Assembly (NCBI RefSeq): GCF_013409985.1
Contig: NZ_JACCBY010000004.1
Span: forward strand, 1-64,000
DNA length: 64,000 bases
Direction: 5' to 3'
Origin: Sphingomonas melonis
Lineage (GTDB): Bacteria > Pseudomonadota > Alphaproteobacteria > Sphingomonadales > Sphingomonadaceae
Made by a program: the position numbers and the translations under genes. The first letter of the stretch is position 1. The number at the start of each line of letters is the position of its first letter. This document shows, piece after piece, positions 50,603 through 58,726 of the stretch. The notes under the pieces are model-generated. The model worked only from the letters and a program-made list of their open reading frames with translations. It ran no database searches and was not told where the DNA came from.

Positions 50603-51334
50603 CTAGGCCTGCGCGGTCGGCCTGATCACGATCTCCCCGACGTTCACACCGGCAGGCTGCCCGATGGCGTAGGCAATAGCCTGTGCGATGGTCTCCGGCG
50701 GCATCGCTATCGACCCACCCGCCGCAATGCGCTCCCGCAGAGCTTCGTCACGGATGTGGTCCGCGAAGCCTGTAGCCGTGAACCCGGGCGTCAGCGTGGT
50801 GACGCGGAGCTCTCCCGCCAACTCCTGTCGGAGGCCGTCGCAGATCGCAACGACGGCCGCTTTCGTGCCCGAATAGACCGCCATGTTCGGCACGATCTTG
50901 CGCGCAGCCGTCGACGCCACGGCGATGAAGTGACCGGAACCCTGCTCGCGGAAGATTGGCAGGGCGGCGGCGATGCTCCATAAAACGCCCTTCACGTTCA
51001 CGTCGACCATCGTCTCCCAGTCGTCGAGTGCGAGATCGTCGACCGGACCGATCGGCATGGCGCCTGCGTTGGCGACGAAGACGTCGAGGCGTCCGAAGGT
51101 CGCGACGGCACACTGCGCCAACGCGCGGACGTCCTCCCGGCGGCGTACGTCTACGGGAAGGTGGGTCGCCGCGCCCCCGGCTGAGGTGATCTCCCTGACC
51201 ACATCGCGGAGTCGGTCCCCGTTCCGGGCGCCCAGCACTACTCTGGCGCCCCGCTCCGCGAGGTAGCGCGCGGACGCCTCTCCCATGCCGCCACTCGCGC
51301 CCGTGATCGCCACCACCGCACCGTCGATATTCAT
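50603..51334 (-). CDS. short-chain dehydrogenase/reductase
   Basis: A 243-residue classical SDR. TGASGGMG is at residues 11-18, VANAGAM in the NNAG position, the catalytic Ser in AVASTAAR and YSGTKAAV gives the Tyr/Lys pair; PGFTATGFADH follows. It resembles the YdfG-like, NADP-linked SDRs with broad aldehyde or hydroxy-acid specificity. It lies 58 bases after the second SDR (51393), same strand, so it may be in one operon controlled by the TetR gene. Confidence 0.9.
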   Translation of the reverse strand: MNIDGAVVAITGASGGMGEASARYLAERGARVVLGARNGDRLRDVVREITSAGGAATHLPVDVRRREDVRALAQCAVATFGRLDVFVANAGAMPIGPVDDLALDDWETMVDVNVKGVLWSIAAALPIFREQGSGHFIAVASTAARKIVPNMAVYSGTKAAVVAICDGLRQELAGELRVTTLTPGFTATGFADHIRDEALRERIAAGGSIAMPPETIAQAIAYAIGQPAGVNVGEIVIRPTAQA

Positions 51335-51392
51335 CAGGATTCTCCTTCATTGGCTGCTCGGGATTGTGGACCCGCGGGCCGTCGACCGCGCT

Positions 51393-52328
51393 CTACGCTG
51401 CTGGCGACTGCGAAGCGCTGCGCGGGAAGCTGACGCCGGCAAGCTCCTCGGAAACCTGCCAAAGGCGCGCGGCGACCGCCTCGTTCATCGCCCGCGTCGG
51501 CACCTTCGCGGGCGTCGGGTGGCCGCGCACCTCGGCGATGCCATCCGGTCCGTAGTAGGCGCCGTTAGCCACGTTTAGCGCTGTGGCAGCATAGAGGGTC
51601 GGCAACGCCCCGCGGTCCGCCGGCTGGAACAAGAACGGCAGCAGCGTCCTCGCAAGCCCGTGGGCGCTGCGGCGACCAGGTCCGTTGTGCAGCAGGTCCG
51701 TCCGCGCGATCCCCGGATGTGAGGCGATGCTGCGGATCCCCCAGCCTAACGCGTCGCTTCGCCTCTGCAGCTCCAGCGCGAACATCAGGCAGGCGAGCTT
51801 TGACTGGCTGTATGCCCTCATTGCCGCGTACCTGCGCGCCGAGTTCAGGTCGTCGAAGTCGATGACGCCGGCGCGCGCGGCGACGCTCGACAGCGAGACC
51901 ACCCGCGCGTCCCTGCGCAGCAGCGGCAGGAGATGGGCGGTCAAAGCGAAATGGCCCAGATAGTTCGTTCCGAACTGGAGCTCGAAGCCGTCGGCGGTGA
52001 CCCCGCGACGAGGCGGCACCATTACGCCGGCGTTGTTGACGAGGATATCGACGGCTTCGTGTCGTTCGGAGATGCGGGCGGCGAACGCCGCAATCGAGGT
52101 GAGGCTGGCGAGGTCCAACTGCTCGAAGCAGACCGGCGCCGATGGGACAGCCGCGCAAATCCTGCTCAAGGCTTCAGCGCCCTTGGCTCCGCTCCTACCC
52201 GCAATAACAACCGACGCTCCTGCACGTGTTAGCGCAAGGGCGTCTTCAAACCCCAGCCCCCCGGTGCCGGTCACGATCGCTATCCGGCCATGCTGGGCTG
52301 GTATGTCGGCCTGCGTCCACTTGGTCAT
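51393..52328 (-). CDS. short-chain dehydrogenase (protochlorophyllide reductase-like group)
   Basis: A 311-residue SDR starting at the ATG at 52328 (MTKWTQADIPAQHGR). The NAD(P) motif is the shortened TGTGGLG, then NNAGVM, LSSVAARAG, and the catalytic YSQSKLA. The C-terminal YYGPDGIAEVRGHPTP is typical of this WW-domain-oxidoreductase/RDH-like clade. Substrate unknown. It diverges from a TetR regulator 80 bases away, across two candidate operators. Confidence 0.9.
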   Translation of the reverse strand: MTKWTQADIPAQHGRIAIVTGTGGLGFEDALALTRAGASVVIAGRSGAKGAEALSRICAAVPSAPVCFEQLDLASLTSIAAFAARISERHEAVDILVNNAGVMVPPRRGVTADGFELQFGTNYLGHFALTAHLLPLLRRDARVVSLSSVAARAGVIDFDDLNSARRYAAMRAYSQSKLACLMFALELQRRSDALGWGIRSIASHPGIARTDLLHNGPGRRSAHGLARTLLPFLFQPADRGALPTLYAATALNVANGAYYGPDGIAEVRGHPTPAKVPTRAMNEAVAARLWQVSEELAGVSFPRSASQSPAA

Positions 52329-52349
52329 GATTGCGCCTTTCAACAAATC

Positions 52350-52385
52350 TGCACCCGGTGTAATATGCACTATGCACTCGGTGCA
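52350..52385. promoter_or_regulatory. paired TetR-type operator candidates
   Basis: Two related imperfect palindromes lie between the divergent SDR and TetR genes: TGCACCCGGTGTA (52350-52362) and TGCACTCGGTGCA (52373-52385). Both share TGCAC-N3-GTGYA, and their centres are 23 bases apart. The pair would cover both promoters. Confidence 0.6.
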
Positions 52386-52408
52386 ACTATTTTGTTAAAG
52401 GCTTGCTC

Positions 52409-53023
52409 GTGAACGTTTCCTCTGGTGCATCCCCGTCGCTTGGAGCCCGCGAACGCAAGCGACGTGACACGCTCCGCCGCATCACGGACGCCGGTGTGTG
52501 CCTGTTCATCGAGAAGGGCTTCGAGGGGGCAACCGTGGAGGAAATCGCGGCCGCCTCGGGAATCTCGCGCCGGACCTTCTTTCACTATTTCGACTCCAAG
52601 GACGACATCCTGCTGTCGCTCCAAAGCGACGTTGGCGAGATGATCGCGGCGGAGGTTCGCCGCGCGTCACCGGGCAGCTCTGCCTTCGAACTCGTACGCG
52701 ACGCCGCGTTGAGCGTCTGCGCGTCGATCCCGCACGAAGACATGCTGGCCCTGGACCGCCTGATGCGGGGCAGCGCGTCGGTGCAGGCCCGCAAGCAAGC
52801 GAGCTACCGGCAGCAGGAGGAAGCGCTCTTCTTGGCGCTCAGGGAACGATGGCCCCAGCCCGCGCGCGAGACCAGGCTCCGAGTGCTGGCGATGGTAGCA
52901 GTCGGAGCGACGCGCCTCGCGTCCGAGACGTTTAACCAGGAGGGCGGCGCTCGGCCTTTCGACGAGGTGCTTCGGGGCGCGTTCGACGCGGTCACCGCCG
53001 AGTTCGCCGCCGCCACAACGTGA
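52409..53023 (+). CDS. TetR-family transcriptional regulator
   Basis: A 204-residue repressor. The GTG at 52409 has AAAGG upstream; an in-frame TTG is at 52403. The N-terminal helix-turn-helix has RITDAGVCLFIEKGFEGATVEEIAAASGISRRTFFHYFDSKDD (split: FIEKGFEGATVEEIAAASG, ISRRTFFHYFDSK), typical of AcrR-type proteins. The C-terminal domain is ligand-binding. It probably represses the divergent SDR operon and itself through the paired palindromes. Confidence 0.93.
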   Translation: MNVSSGASPSLGARERKRRDTLRRITDAGVCLFIEKGFEGATVEEIAAASGISRRTFFHYFDSKDDILLSLQSDVGEMIAAEVRRASPGSSAFELVRDAALSVCASIPHEDMLALDRLMRGSASVQARKQASYRQQEEALFLALRERWPQPARETRLRVLAMVAVGATRLASETFNQEGGARPFDEVLRGAFDAVTAEFAAATT

Positions 53024-53187
53024 TCGGGCGTAGTGGCGCGTCCTTACGGCGCGCGCTTCGCCGGGATCCCGCACGATCAGCTCACCGCCAAGTCTTCGTG
53101 ACCCAGAAGCCGCCATTCAATGGCGCTTGGTACCGTCCCGAAATCCGACGCCTGTTCATCTCCGTTTATAAGCCGACGTGTCGGGCA

Positions 53188-54291
53188 TCAATGCGGCGAT
53201 ACAACGATGCTCTGCGGTTCCGAAAAAGCGTACCGACCATCGATCTCGTCCATCGTGTAGCCGAGGGAAGGGGCGACGCGCTGGACGAGCGGCTCCCACT
53301 TGCCGCGGCCGGCGACATAACGCTCTACGCCGTCCGATTGCACCGAAATACCTGCGCGCTCCATGGTCTTGGTTGCGGCTACGTAGCTCTGCCGCCACCG
53401 CCCTGTCTCACGTAAGTTTGCCGCCTGGTTCTTGGTGGATGGCAAGTTTCGGTCGAGCGTCTCCAGCAGCATGAAGGCGCCCTGCCTCAGCGCAAAGACG
53501 GGTGCCGAGCTTACAAGCGTCCTGTAGCGCTGCGGATCAAGCCCGCTGTCGATCAGCGTCGTTAAGTCGAGAATGACAAAGGTAAAGCGCGAGACTGCAT
53601 AACGCGGCTCTTCGAAGCGGAAGTAGAACAGCAGCGGATAGAAATGGTGCGCCTCCTTCGTTGCCGCGAGCGACCGAACGAGGTTGCCGAGCTCGCTCGC
53701 GGCGTCGTCGGCATCGCCGTCCGGCATCAGCCGCGCCAGCATCGCCGCGGCATCACCCGTGCCGTCAGCCATCAGGTCGATCGTCAGCGCCAGCGCATTG
53801 CGCTCCCGAAGTGCCGAGTAGACCTGTACGAGGTAGCTCAGCACGAGGCTCAGCACCGACGCGCCGATAAGCGAGTCGATCAGGAAGAGAATGCGGGTGC
53901 CGGACGTATGTGGAGCATAATCGCCGCCGCCCACGATCGAGAGGCTGTTGCCCGCGACAAGAAGCGCCGTGATGAAGTCGGTCGGGGTGTCACCGCTGGA
54001 TGGACGGATCGAGGTGCCAAGCTCTGGCTGGATGACAAGCGCCGCAGCAGCCGCCAGCCCGAGCGCCCAGAAGCCGATCAGCGACACGACGATGAGCGGA
54101 CCGGCGAGCGACAGAACCGTGCCACGACGTCGGCCGAGCAGCTTCGCAAGGCTGTGCAGCACGGCCCAGATCGCTCGTGTCCAGTATGGCGCGAGCAATC
54201 CCGTTCCAGCCCGCGCGTAAAGCACGGTCAGGAAAATGTCCGTGAGGAACAGCAGCATCAGTGCCGCTCCGATAAGCTGTTCGAACGTCAT
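53188..54291 (-). CDS. ion-channel-like membrane protein (two-TM potassium-channel-related)
   Basis: A 367-residue membrane protein. The first half has three or four hydrophobic segments (TFEQLIGAALMLLFLTDIFL; VLSLAGPLIVVSLIGFWALGLAAA; a later LIGASVLSLVLSYLVQVY). Between them is LLVAGNSLSIVGGGDYAPHT, which aligns with a K+ channel pore loop but reads SIVGGGD in place of the usual TVGYGD filter. The C-terminal half is a cytoplasmic domain of about 190 residues. Selectivity cannot be assumed given the changed filter. No operon partner. Confidence 0.6.
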   Translation of the reverse strand: MTFEQLIGAALMLLFLTDIFLTVLYARAGTGLLAPYWTRAIWAVLHSLAKLLGRRRGTVLSLAGPLIVVSLIGFWALGLAAAAALVIQPELGTSIRPSSGDTPTDFITALLVAGNSLSIVGGGDYAPHTSGTRILFLIDSLIGASVLSLVLSYLVQVYSALRERNALALTIDLMADGTGDAAAMLARLMPDGDADDAASELGNLVRSLAATKEAHHFYPLLFYFRFEEPRYAVSRFTFVILDLTTLIDSGLDPQRYRTLVSSAPVFALRQGAFMLLETLDRNLPSTKNQAANLRETGRWRQSYVAATKTMERAGISVQSDGVERYVAGRGKWEPLVQRVAPSLGYTMDEIDGRYAFSEPQSIVVSPH

Positions 54292-54363
54292 AACCGGCTG
54301 CTCCTCTCGATTGTCTGGATCGTCGCCGTCATGGCGAATGATGAGCGGGGAGCTCGCTTGAGC

Positions 54364-55230
54364 CTACAGCATAGGGAGCCGCCGCGGCCGAGGGCCGAGC
54401 GGGAATGCCGCGTCGATCCGGGCGAGTTCGGCTTCTGTCAGTCGCAGAGCACCAGCGCCCGCGTTGTCGGCGGCGTGCTCGGCGCTAGACGCCTTCGGAA
54501 TCGCGAAAGTTGACGGCCGCCGCACGAGGAAGCGGAGCGCGACCTGACGCATAGTCGCACCGTGGTTTGCCGCGATCTCCGCCAGCACGCGACCGCCGGG
54601 CGAGCGTGGATCGGGGAAGCTGCCGTGACCGAAGGGGCTGTAGGCGACGGTGGCGACGCCATGCTCCTCGCACCAGGGTAGCACGGCGTGCTCGATCGCA
54701 CGCTCCTCCAGATGGTGGAGCACCTGGTTGCAAGCGATGCGTCCTTCCCCGCCCGCTGCCCAGGCCGCTTCGAGATCGGGAACGTCGAAGTTGCTCACCC
54801 CCCAGGACAGGATCTTGCCCCGCTCGCGCAGTCTCTCGAAGGCTCCAAACGTATCCTCCAGCGGATACGAGCCCCGCCAGTGCAGGAGGTAGCAGTCCAG
54901 CCGATCGGTACGTAGGCGCGCGAGCGAGCGCTCGCAGGCGGCAACCTTCCCGGCTCTGGAGGCGTTGCTCGGGAGCACCTTGGAGACGAGAAGCAGCTCG
55001 TCGCGGCGGCCGGCAATCGCCTCGCCCACCACATCCTCGGCATCGCCGTACATCTCGGCGGTGTCGATGTGCGTCATGCCGAGATCGAGGCCCCTGCGCA
55101 GCGCGGCCACGGCGCTGGGCCGGTGCGCGTCGTCGATATACCATGTGCCCTGGCCAATGACCGGAACCTCGCGCACGAGGGCGCCAAACGGGCGTTGCCC
55201 CATGCCCACGCTGTCCTGCGTCGCCGTCAC
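54364..55230 (-). CDS. aldo/keto reductase
   Basis: A 288-residue (beta/alpha)8 reductase. The catalytic tetrad is visible as HIDTAEMYG (Asp and Tyr), LLVSKVLPS (Lys) and YLLHWRG (His). NADPH contacts lie in AIPKASSAEHAADN near the C-terminus. It reduces aldehydes or ketones; the substrate is unknown. Its start overlaps the stop of the upstream beta-propeller gene (ATGA), so the two are coupled, as the last gene of a minus-strand cluster of oxidoreductases. Confidence 0.92.
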   Translation of the reverse strand: MTATQDSVGMGQRPFGALVREVPVIGQGTWYIDDAHRPSAVAALRRGLDLGMTHIDTAEMYGDAEDVVGEAIAGRRDELLLVSKVLPSNASRAGKVAACERSLARLRTDRLDCYLLHWRGSYPLEDTFGAFERLRERGKILSWGVSNFDVPDLEAAWAAGGEGRIACNQVLHHLEERAIEHAVLPWCEEHGVATVAYSPFGHGSFPDPRSPGGRVLAEIAANHGATMRQVALRFLVRRPSTFAIPKASSAEHAADNAGAGALRLTEAELARIDAAFPLGPRPRRLPML

Positions 55231-56363
55231 GGTCGCCCTCCTGCTTCCTCAATGCGCCACAGCTGCGTGTCGAGGCGTGGGCCGTTCTCGGGCTTGAACC
55301 AGCTCATGTCCTGGATGCGAGAACTGGTGACGTAGACGCTTCCGTCCGGTCCCTGCGAGAAGGTATCGGGCCAGCGCAGGCGCTTGTCTTGGACGAGGGT
55401 GGCGATGCGATTCCCGTCGCGTACATGCACCGCGTCCTGCTCGATCGCGCTGAGGTACATGCGCCCGCGGCCGTCGATCCAAAGTCCGTCGGTCGGCTCA
55501 GTCTGGGCGGCGCGCTCCACCCGCGAGGCGAGGGCCTGCTCGGAAAGGCGCGCGTCGTCCAGGACGGCGGTGGCGATGCGGTAGAGCGTGCGGCCGGTTA
55601 GCGCCTTCCAGTAGAGCGTGCGTCCATCGGGGGAGAGCGCGATGCTGTCGGCGGCGAACTCGACCCCGCGCCCATCCGGGCGGCGCAGCTCCCGTCCATC
55701 GGTTTTCACCACCACGTCCTTTTCAGGCTGCGTGCTTGGGTGGCCATCAAGGACGCGCCGCGCCTTTCCGGTCTGCAGGTCGACGACGACGAGCGCGCCT
55801 TTGACTCCGGCATCGGTCAGATACGCATGGCGGCCATCCGGCGAAAACCGCACATCGTTCAGATAGCTGCCCTGCGGAGCCACGGTCTCGTCGAAGCGGA
55901 TCACCTGCGCGACCTTGTTCGTCTTCAGGTCGATCCTGACGAGCTTGGGCCCACCCTGCACAACGGCTGCAGTCGCCGGCGCGGCAGGATCGACGACCCA
56001 AAGATTGCCGCGGGCATCGGCCACAACGCTCTGGACGCACACGAAGTGATCTCCGGCAGACATCTGGTTCTTCTTGGCATTGCGCCAGGCGTTCCATTCG
56101 CCATCGGGGTAGGGCCTGATTTGGCCATCACGCATCACCTCGGCAACCGAGATTGGGGCATCCTCCGTCCACCTAGGGAAGTTGACGAAGACGCGCCCGT
56201 CTTGCGAGACGGTCACCCCGGTCACCTGGTGCTCGAAGCTGGCGACCTGCGTGAGGCGCACTGTTTCCTGGCCTGGAGCGGTCCGCTCCTGTGCAAGGGA
56301 GGCAGTGGCGAGGATCGTCATCGCCACTGCGGCGGACGCGACTGTGAGCCTGGTCATGATCAC
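55227..56363 (-). CDS. secreted beta-propeller protein (Yellow/MRJP or SMP-30-like)
   Basis: A 378-residue exported protein. The signal peptide is AAVAMTILATASLA-Q. VFVNFPRWTEDAPISVAEV, GNLWVVDPAAP, LNDVRFSPDGRHAYLTDAG, IALSPDGRTLYWKALTGR and PTDGLWIDGRGRMYLS are the repeated propeller blades of the major-royal-jelly/Yellow family. The start may be the ATG at 56363 or 56357. Function in bacteria is unknown. It is coupled to the downstream aldo/keto reductase gene and lies 34 bases after a zinc alcohol dehydrogenase. Confidence 0.88.
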   Translation of the reverse strand: MIMTRLTVASAAVAMTILATASLAQERTAPGQETVRLTQVASFEHQVTGVTVSQDGRVFVNFPRWTEDAPISVAEVMRDGQIRPYPDGEWNAWRNAKKNQMSAGDHFVCVQSVVADARGNLWVVDPAAPATAAVVQGGPKLVRIDLKTNKVAQVIRFDETVAPQGSYLNDVRFSPDGRHAYLTDAGVKGALVVVDLQTGKARRVLDGHPSTQPEKDVVVKTDGRELRRPDGRGVEFAADSIALSPDGRTLYWKALTGRTLYRIATAVLDDARLSEQALASRVERAAQTEPTDGLWIDGRGRMYLSAIEQDAVHVRDGNRIATLVQDKRLRWPDTFSQGPDGSVYVTSSRIQDMSWFKPENGPRLDTQLWRIEEAGGRP

Positions 56364-56397
56364 CTCTGCGTGGTTGACTGCATCAGCCGATGAACTC

Positions 56398-57561
56398 TCA
56401 GGGCGCGAAAACAGCGCGCACGCAACCGTCTTCCTTGTGCTTGAACATGTGATACCCCTTGGGGCTGTCCTCGAGCGAGAAGCGGTGCGTAGCGAGGGCA
56501 GCGGGCGTCAGTTCACCGCGCTGCGCGTGTTCGAGCAGACGCGGAACATAGGCTTGTCCGTGTTGCTGCGCAGTCCGAACTGTAACGCCCTTGTTCATGA
56601 GCAGGCCGAGCGGAAACTTGTCCATTACGCCGTAGACGCCGAGGATTACTAGCGTGCCGCCCTTGCGCACCGCCAGCATCGCCTGCCGGAGCGCGGTCCC
56701 GCGATCCGTTTCCATATAGAGCGCCTGCTTCACGCGATCATAGGCGTGCTGCAGCCCGGTGCCGTCCGCTTCCATGCCGACCGCGTCGATGCAGGCGTCC
56801 GGCCCACGGCCGCCGGTCAGTTCCTTCAGCGCGTCTATAACGTCCACCTGCGTATAGTCGAGGGTGGTGGCGCCGAACGCCGCAGCCTGCGCGAGTCGCT
56901 CTGGATAACGATCAATCGCTATCACGCGTTCGGCACCGAGGATCATCGCGCCTTGCTGCGCCATAAGGCCGACACCGCCGCAACCCCAGACCGCGACCAC
57001 ATCACCCCGCTGGATGTTGCAGAAGTCCGCGCCCATGAAGCCCGTCGGTGCGGCGTCGGAGATGAACAGGGCCGCCTCGTCCGACACGCCATCGGGCACC
57101 ACGAAGCAGTCCGTGTTGGCGAACGGCACGCGGACATATTGGGCGTGCGCGCCCGCATAGCCGCCGAAGGCGTGAGAATAAGCGTAGATGCCAGCCGTCG
57201 GATAGCCCAGAAGCGGCTCCTGAAGCTCGGGCTTCGGATGGGTCGTGTCGCACAGCGAGTAGAGATCGTGCGCACAATACCAGCAGTTCCCGCAGGCGAT
57301 GAACGAGGGCACGACGACGCGATCGCCACGTTTCACGTTGGTCACCTCGCGCCCGACATCAACGATCTCGCCCATGAACTCGTGACCGAGAACGTCCCCG
57401 GCTCGCATCGTCGGGATCAGGCCGTCGATCAGGTGCAGGTCCGATCCGCAGGTCGTCGAAAGCCGGACCTTGAGGATCACGTCGTTCGGGTTGATGATCT
57501 CGGGGTCAGCAACCGATTCTACCCGGAGATCGTTGACGCCGTTCCAGCATAATGCGCGCAT
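56398..57561 (-). CDS. zinc-dependent alcohol dehydrogenase (glutathione-independent formaldehyde dehydrogenase-like)
   Basis: A 387-residue MDR enzyme starting MRALCWNGVNDLRVES at 57561. Catalytic zinc ligands are Cys in TTCGSDLH and His-Glu in GHEFMGEIVD; structural-zinc cysteines are in CGNCWYCAHDLYSLCD. The NAD motif is VWGCGGVGLMAQQ. It belongs to the branch close to formaldehyde/threonine dehydrogenases often encoded with SRPBCC proteins in alphaproteobacteria. It oxidises an alcohol or aldehyde adduct; the true substrate is unknown. A related copy is at 58727. Confidence 0.92.
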   Translation of the reverse strand: MRALCWNGVNDLRVESVADPEIINPNDVILKVRLSTTCGSDLHLIDGLIPTMRAGDVLGHEFMGEIVDVGREVTNVKRGDRVVVPSFIACGNCWYCAHDLYSLCDTTHPKPELQEPLLGYPTAGIYAYSHAFGGYAGAHAQYVRVPFANTDCFVVPDGVSDEAALFISDAAPTGFMGADFCNIQRGDVVAVWGCGGVGLMAQQGAMILGAERVIAIDRYPERLAQAAAFGATTLDYTQVDVIDALKELTGGRGPDACIDAVGMEADGTGLQHAYDRVKQALYMETDRGTALRQAMLAVRKGGTLVILGVYGVMDKFPLGLLMNKGVTVRTAQQHGQAYVPRLLEHAQRGELTPAALATHRFSLEDSPKGYHMFKHKEDGCVRAVFAP

Positions 57562-57572
57562 GTGATTGGTTC

Positions 57573-58088
57573 CTACTGGTCGGTGCCGCCGTTGCGGGCA
57601 GCGGGTTGGGGATCGGTGGTCGGGATCTCGCCGGTGAGCGCGAGGGCGCGAAACCTGTAGAGCGCCTTCAGCACGATCTCGCGCGGCACGATGTGGAACA
57701 GCTTGCTGACGGCGTCCCCGACCACGCCTCCCGGAGGATCGAACCGCACGTCGAGGTGCAGTTCCGTCCCGCGATCGCCGGGTGCCGGCCGAAAGGTCAG
57801 GGCGCCGGCATTCGGCACGTCGGCGCCCCCCAGGGTCGACCATCGGACTTCGTCCGGCCTGGTCTCTGCGATCACGGTGCGCCACCGGTATTCTCCTTTT
57901 GCCGGACCGTGGGCGACCCACTCCGCGGTGCGATCGTCCAACGCCGTCACATCGGCGAAATGCGCCCAGACCTTGGCCTGAACATCTGGCCGCAGCCAGA
58001 GTGCGCGAAGTTCGTCGGCGGGCCTGCCGATCGTGATGGCAGTGCGTGCGCCGGCATCAAGCGACGCGTCGGGTGCAACGGCGTTCAT
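57573..58088 (-). CDS. SRPBCC (START-like) family protein
   Basis: A 171-residue protein starting MNAVAPDASLDAGARTAITIGR at 58088 with AAGGA upstream. The block IGRPADELRALWLRPDVQAK, RWRTVIAETRPDEVRWS, and FRPAPGDRGTELHLDVRFDPPGG match polyketide-cyclase/SRPBCC proteins with a helix-grip fold that bind hydrophobic ligands. It lies between two alcohol dehydrogenases, a widespread cluster in sphingomonads and methylobacteria, where it is often annotated as a cyclase. The ligand is unknown. Confidence 0.88.
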   Translation of the reverse strand: MNAVAPDASLDAGARTAITIGRPADELRALWLRPDVQAKVWAHFADVTALDDRTAEWVAHGPAKGEYRWRTVIAETRPDEVRWSTLGGADVPNAGALTFRPAPGDRGTELHLDVRFDPPGGVVGDAVSKLFHIVPREIVLKALYRFRALALTGEIPTTDPQPAARNGGTDQ

Positions 58089-58126
58089 GGGAAATTCCTT
58101 CTGCTGCCACGCAAGAGACGGTGTAG

Positions 58127-58714
58127 CTATGCGGCCACTACGGGGAGCGCGTTCGCAACGGTGCCCTCTGCCCGATAATCCGGTGGCGTCTCGAAGTCCT
58201 TGCGGGCAAGGCCGCGAGAAGCCTGCACGCCCCGTGGCCATCCGCTGCGATCCGAATAGTCGCGGTCGCTGCCGGGCGGCCGGCGGTGCGCGGCCTTCAC
58301 GCCGGTGTAGGCGATGACGTCGAGCAGGGTGATGCCCGCCACCATCGCGGTCGCAACAGCGGCGTTGCGGCGCTTGGGGTTGTCGGGGTGGAGCGCGGTG
58401 GCGAGCGTTGCCAGATCGAGTGCGTCGCCCCCGATCCGGGCGGCAAGCCCTATCGGCTTGTCGACCGACAAGGTCGGGACTGCGCTCGCCAGCTCGCGCG
58501 CGCCGTAAGCTCGTATCAGTCCCTCCTTGCCGTCGAGTCCGAGATTGCGCGCGATGCGGCCCGGCGCGACGAGTTCGGCTACGCCGAGCCCGATCGAGAA
58601 CCAGCCGAGCGCGCGGGCCAGCCGGTCGGCGCCACTGAGCGAGCTTGGGCCTTTGCGCTCGACGCGGGGGTCGCCCTCTGAGCGGGCGATCCTGGTAAGG
58701 TTCGTAAGCGGCAT
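58127..58714 (-). CDS. membrane-associated protein of the ADH/SRPBCC cluster
   Basis: A 195-residue protein starting at the ATG at 58714, spaced from an AAGGAGG (a GTG lies one codon upstream). PLTNLTRIARSEGDPRVERK leads to two or three hydrophobic segments (ALGWFSIGLGVAELVAPG, AAVATAMVAGITLLDVIAY), separated by GLIRAYGARELASAV and RIGGDALDLATL. The C-terminus has YSDRSGWPRGVQASRG and DFETPPDYRAEG. Such proteins are often called cyclase dehydrase with little evidence. It is always found beside SRPBCC and alcohol dehydrogenases in my recollection; the role is unknown. Confidence 0.8.
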   Translation of the reverse strand: MPLTNLTRIARSEGDPRVERKGPSSLSGADRLARALGWFSIGLGVAELVAPGRIARNLGLDGKEGLIRAYGARELASAVPTLSVDKPIGLAARIGGDALDLATLATALHPDNPKRRNAAVATAMVAGITLLDVIAYTGVKAAHRRPPGSDRDYSDRSGWPRGVQASRGLARKDFETPPDYRAEGTVANALPVVAA

Positions 58715-58726
58715 CACGTGCCTCCT

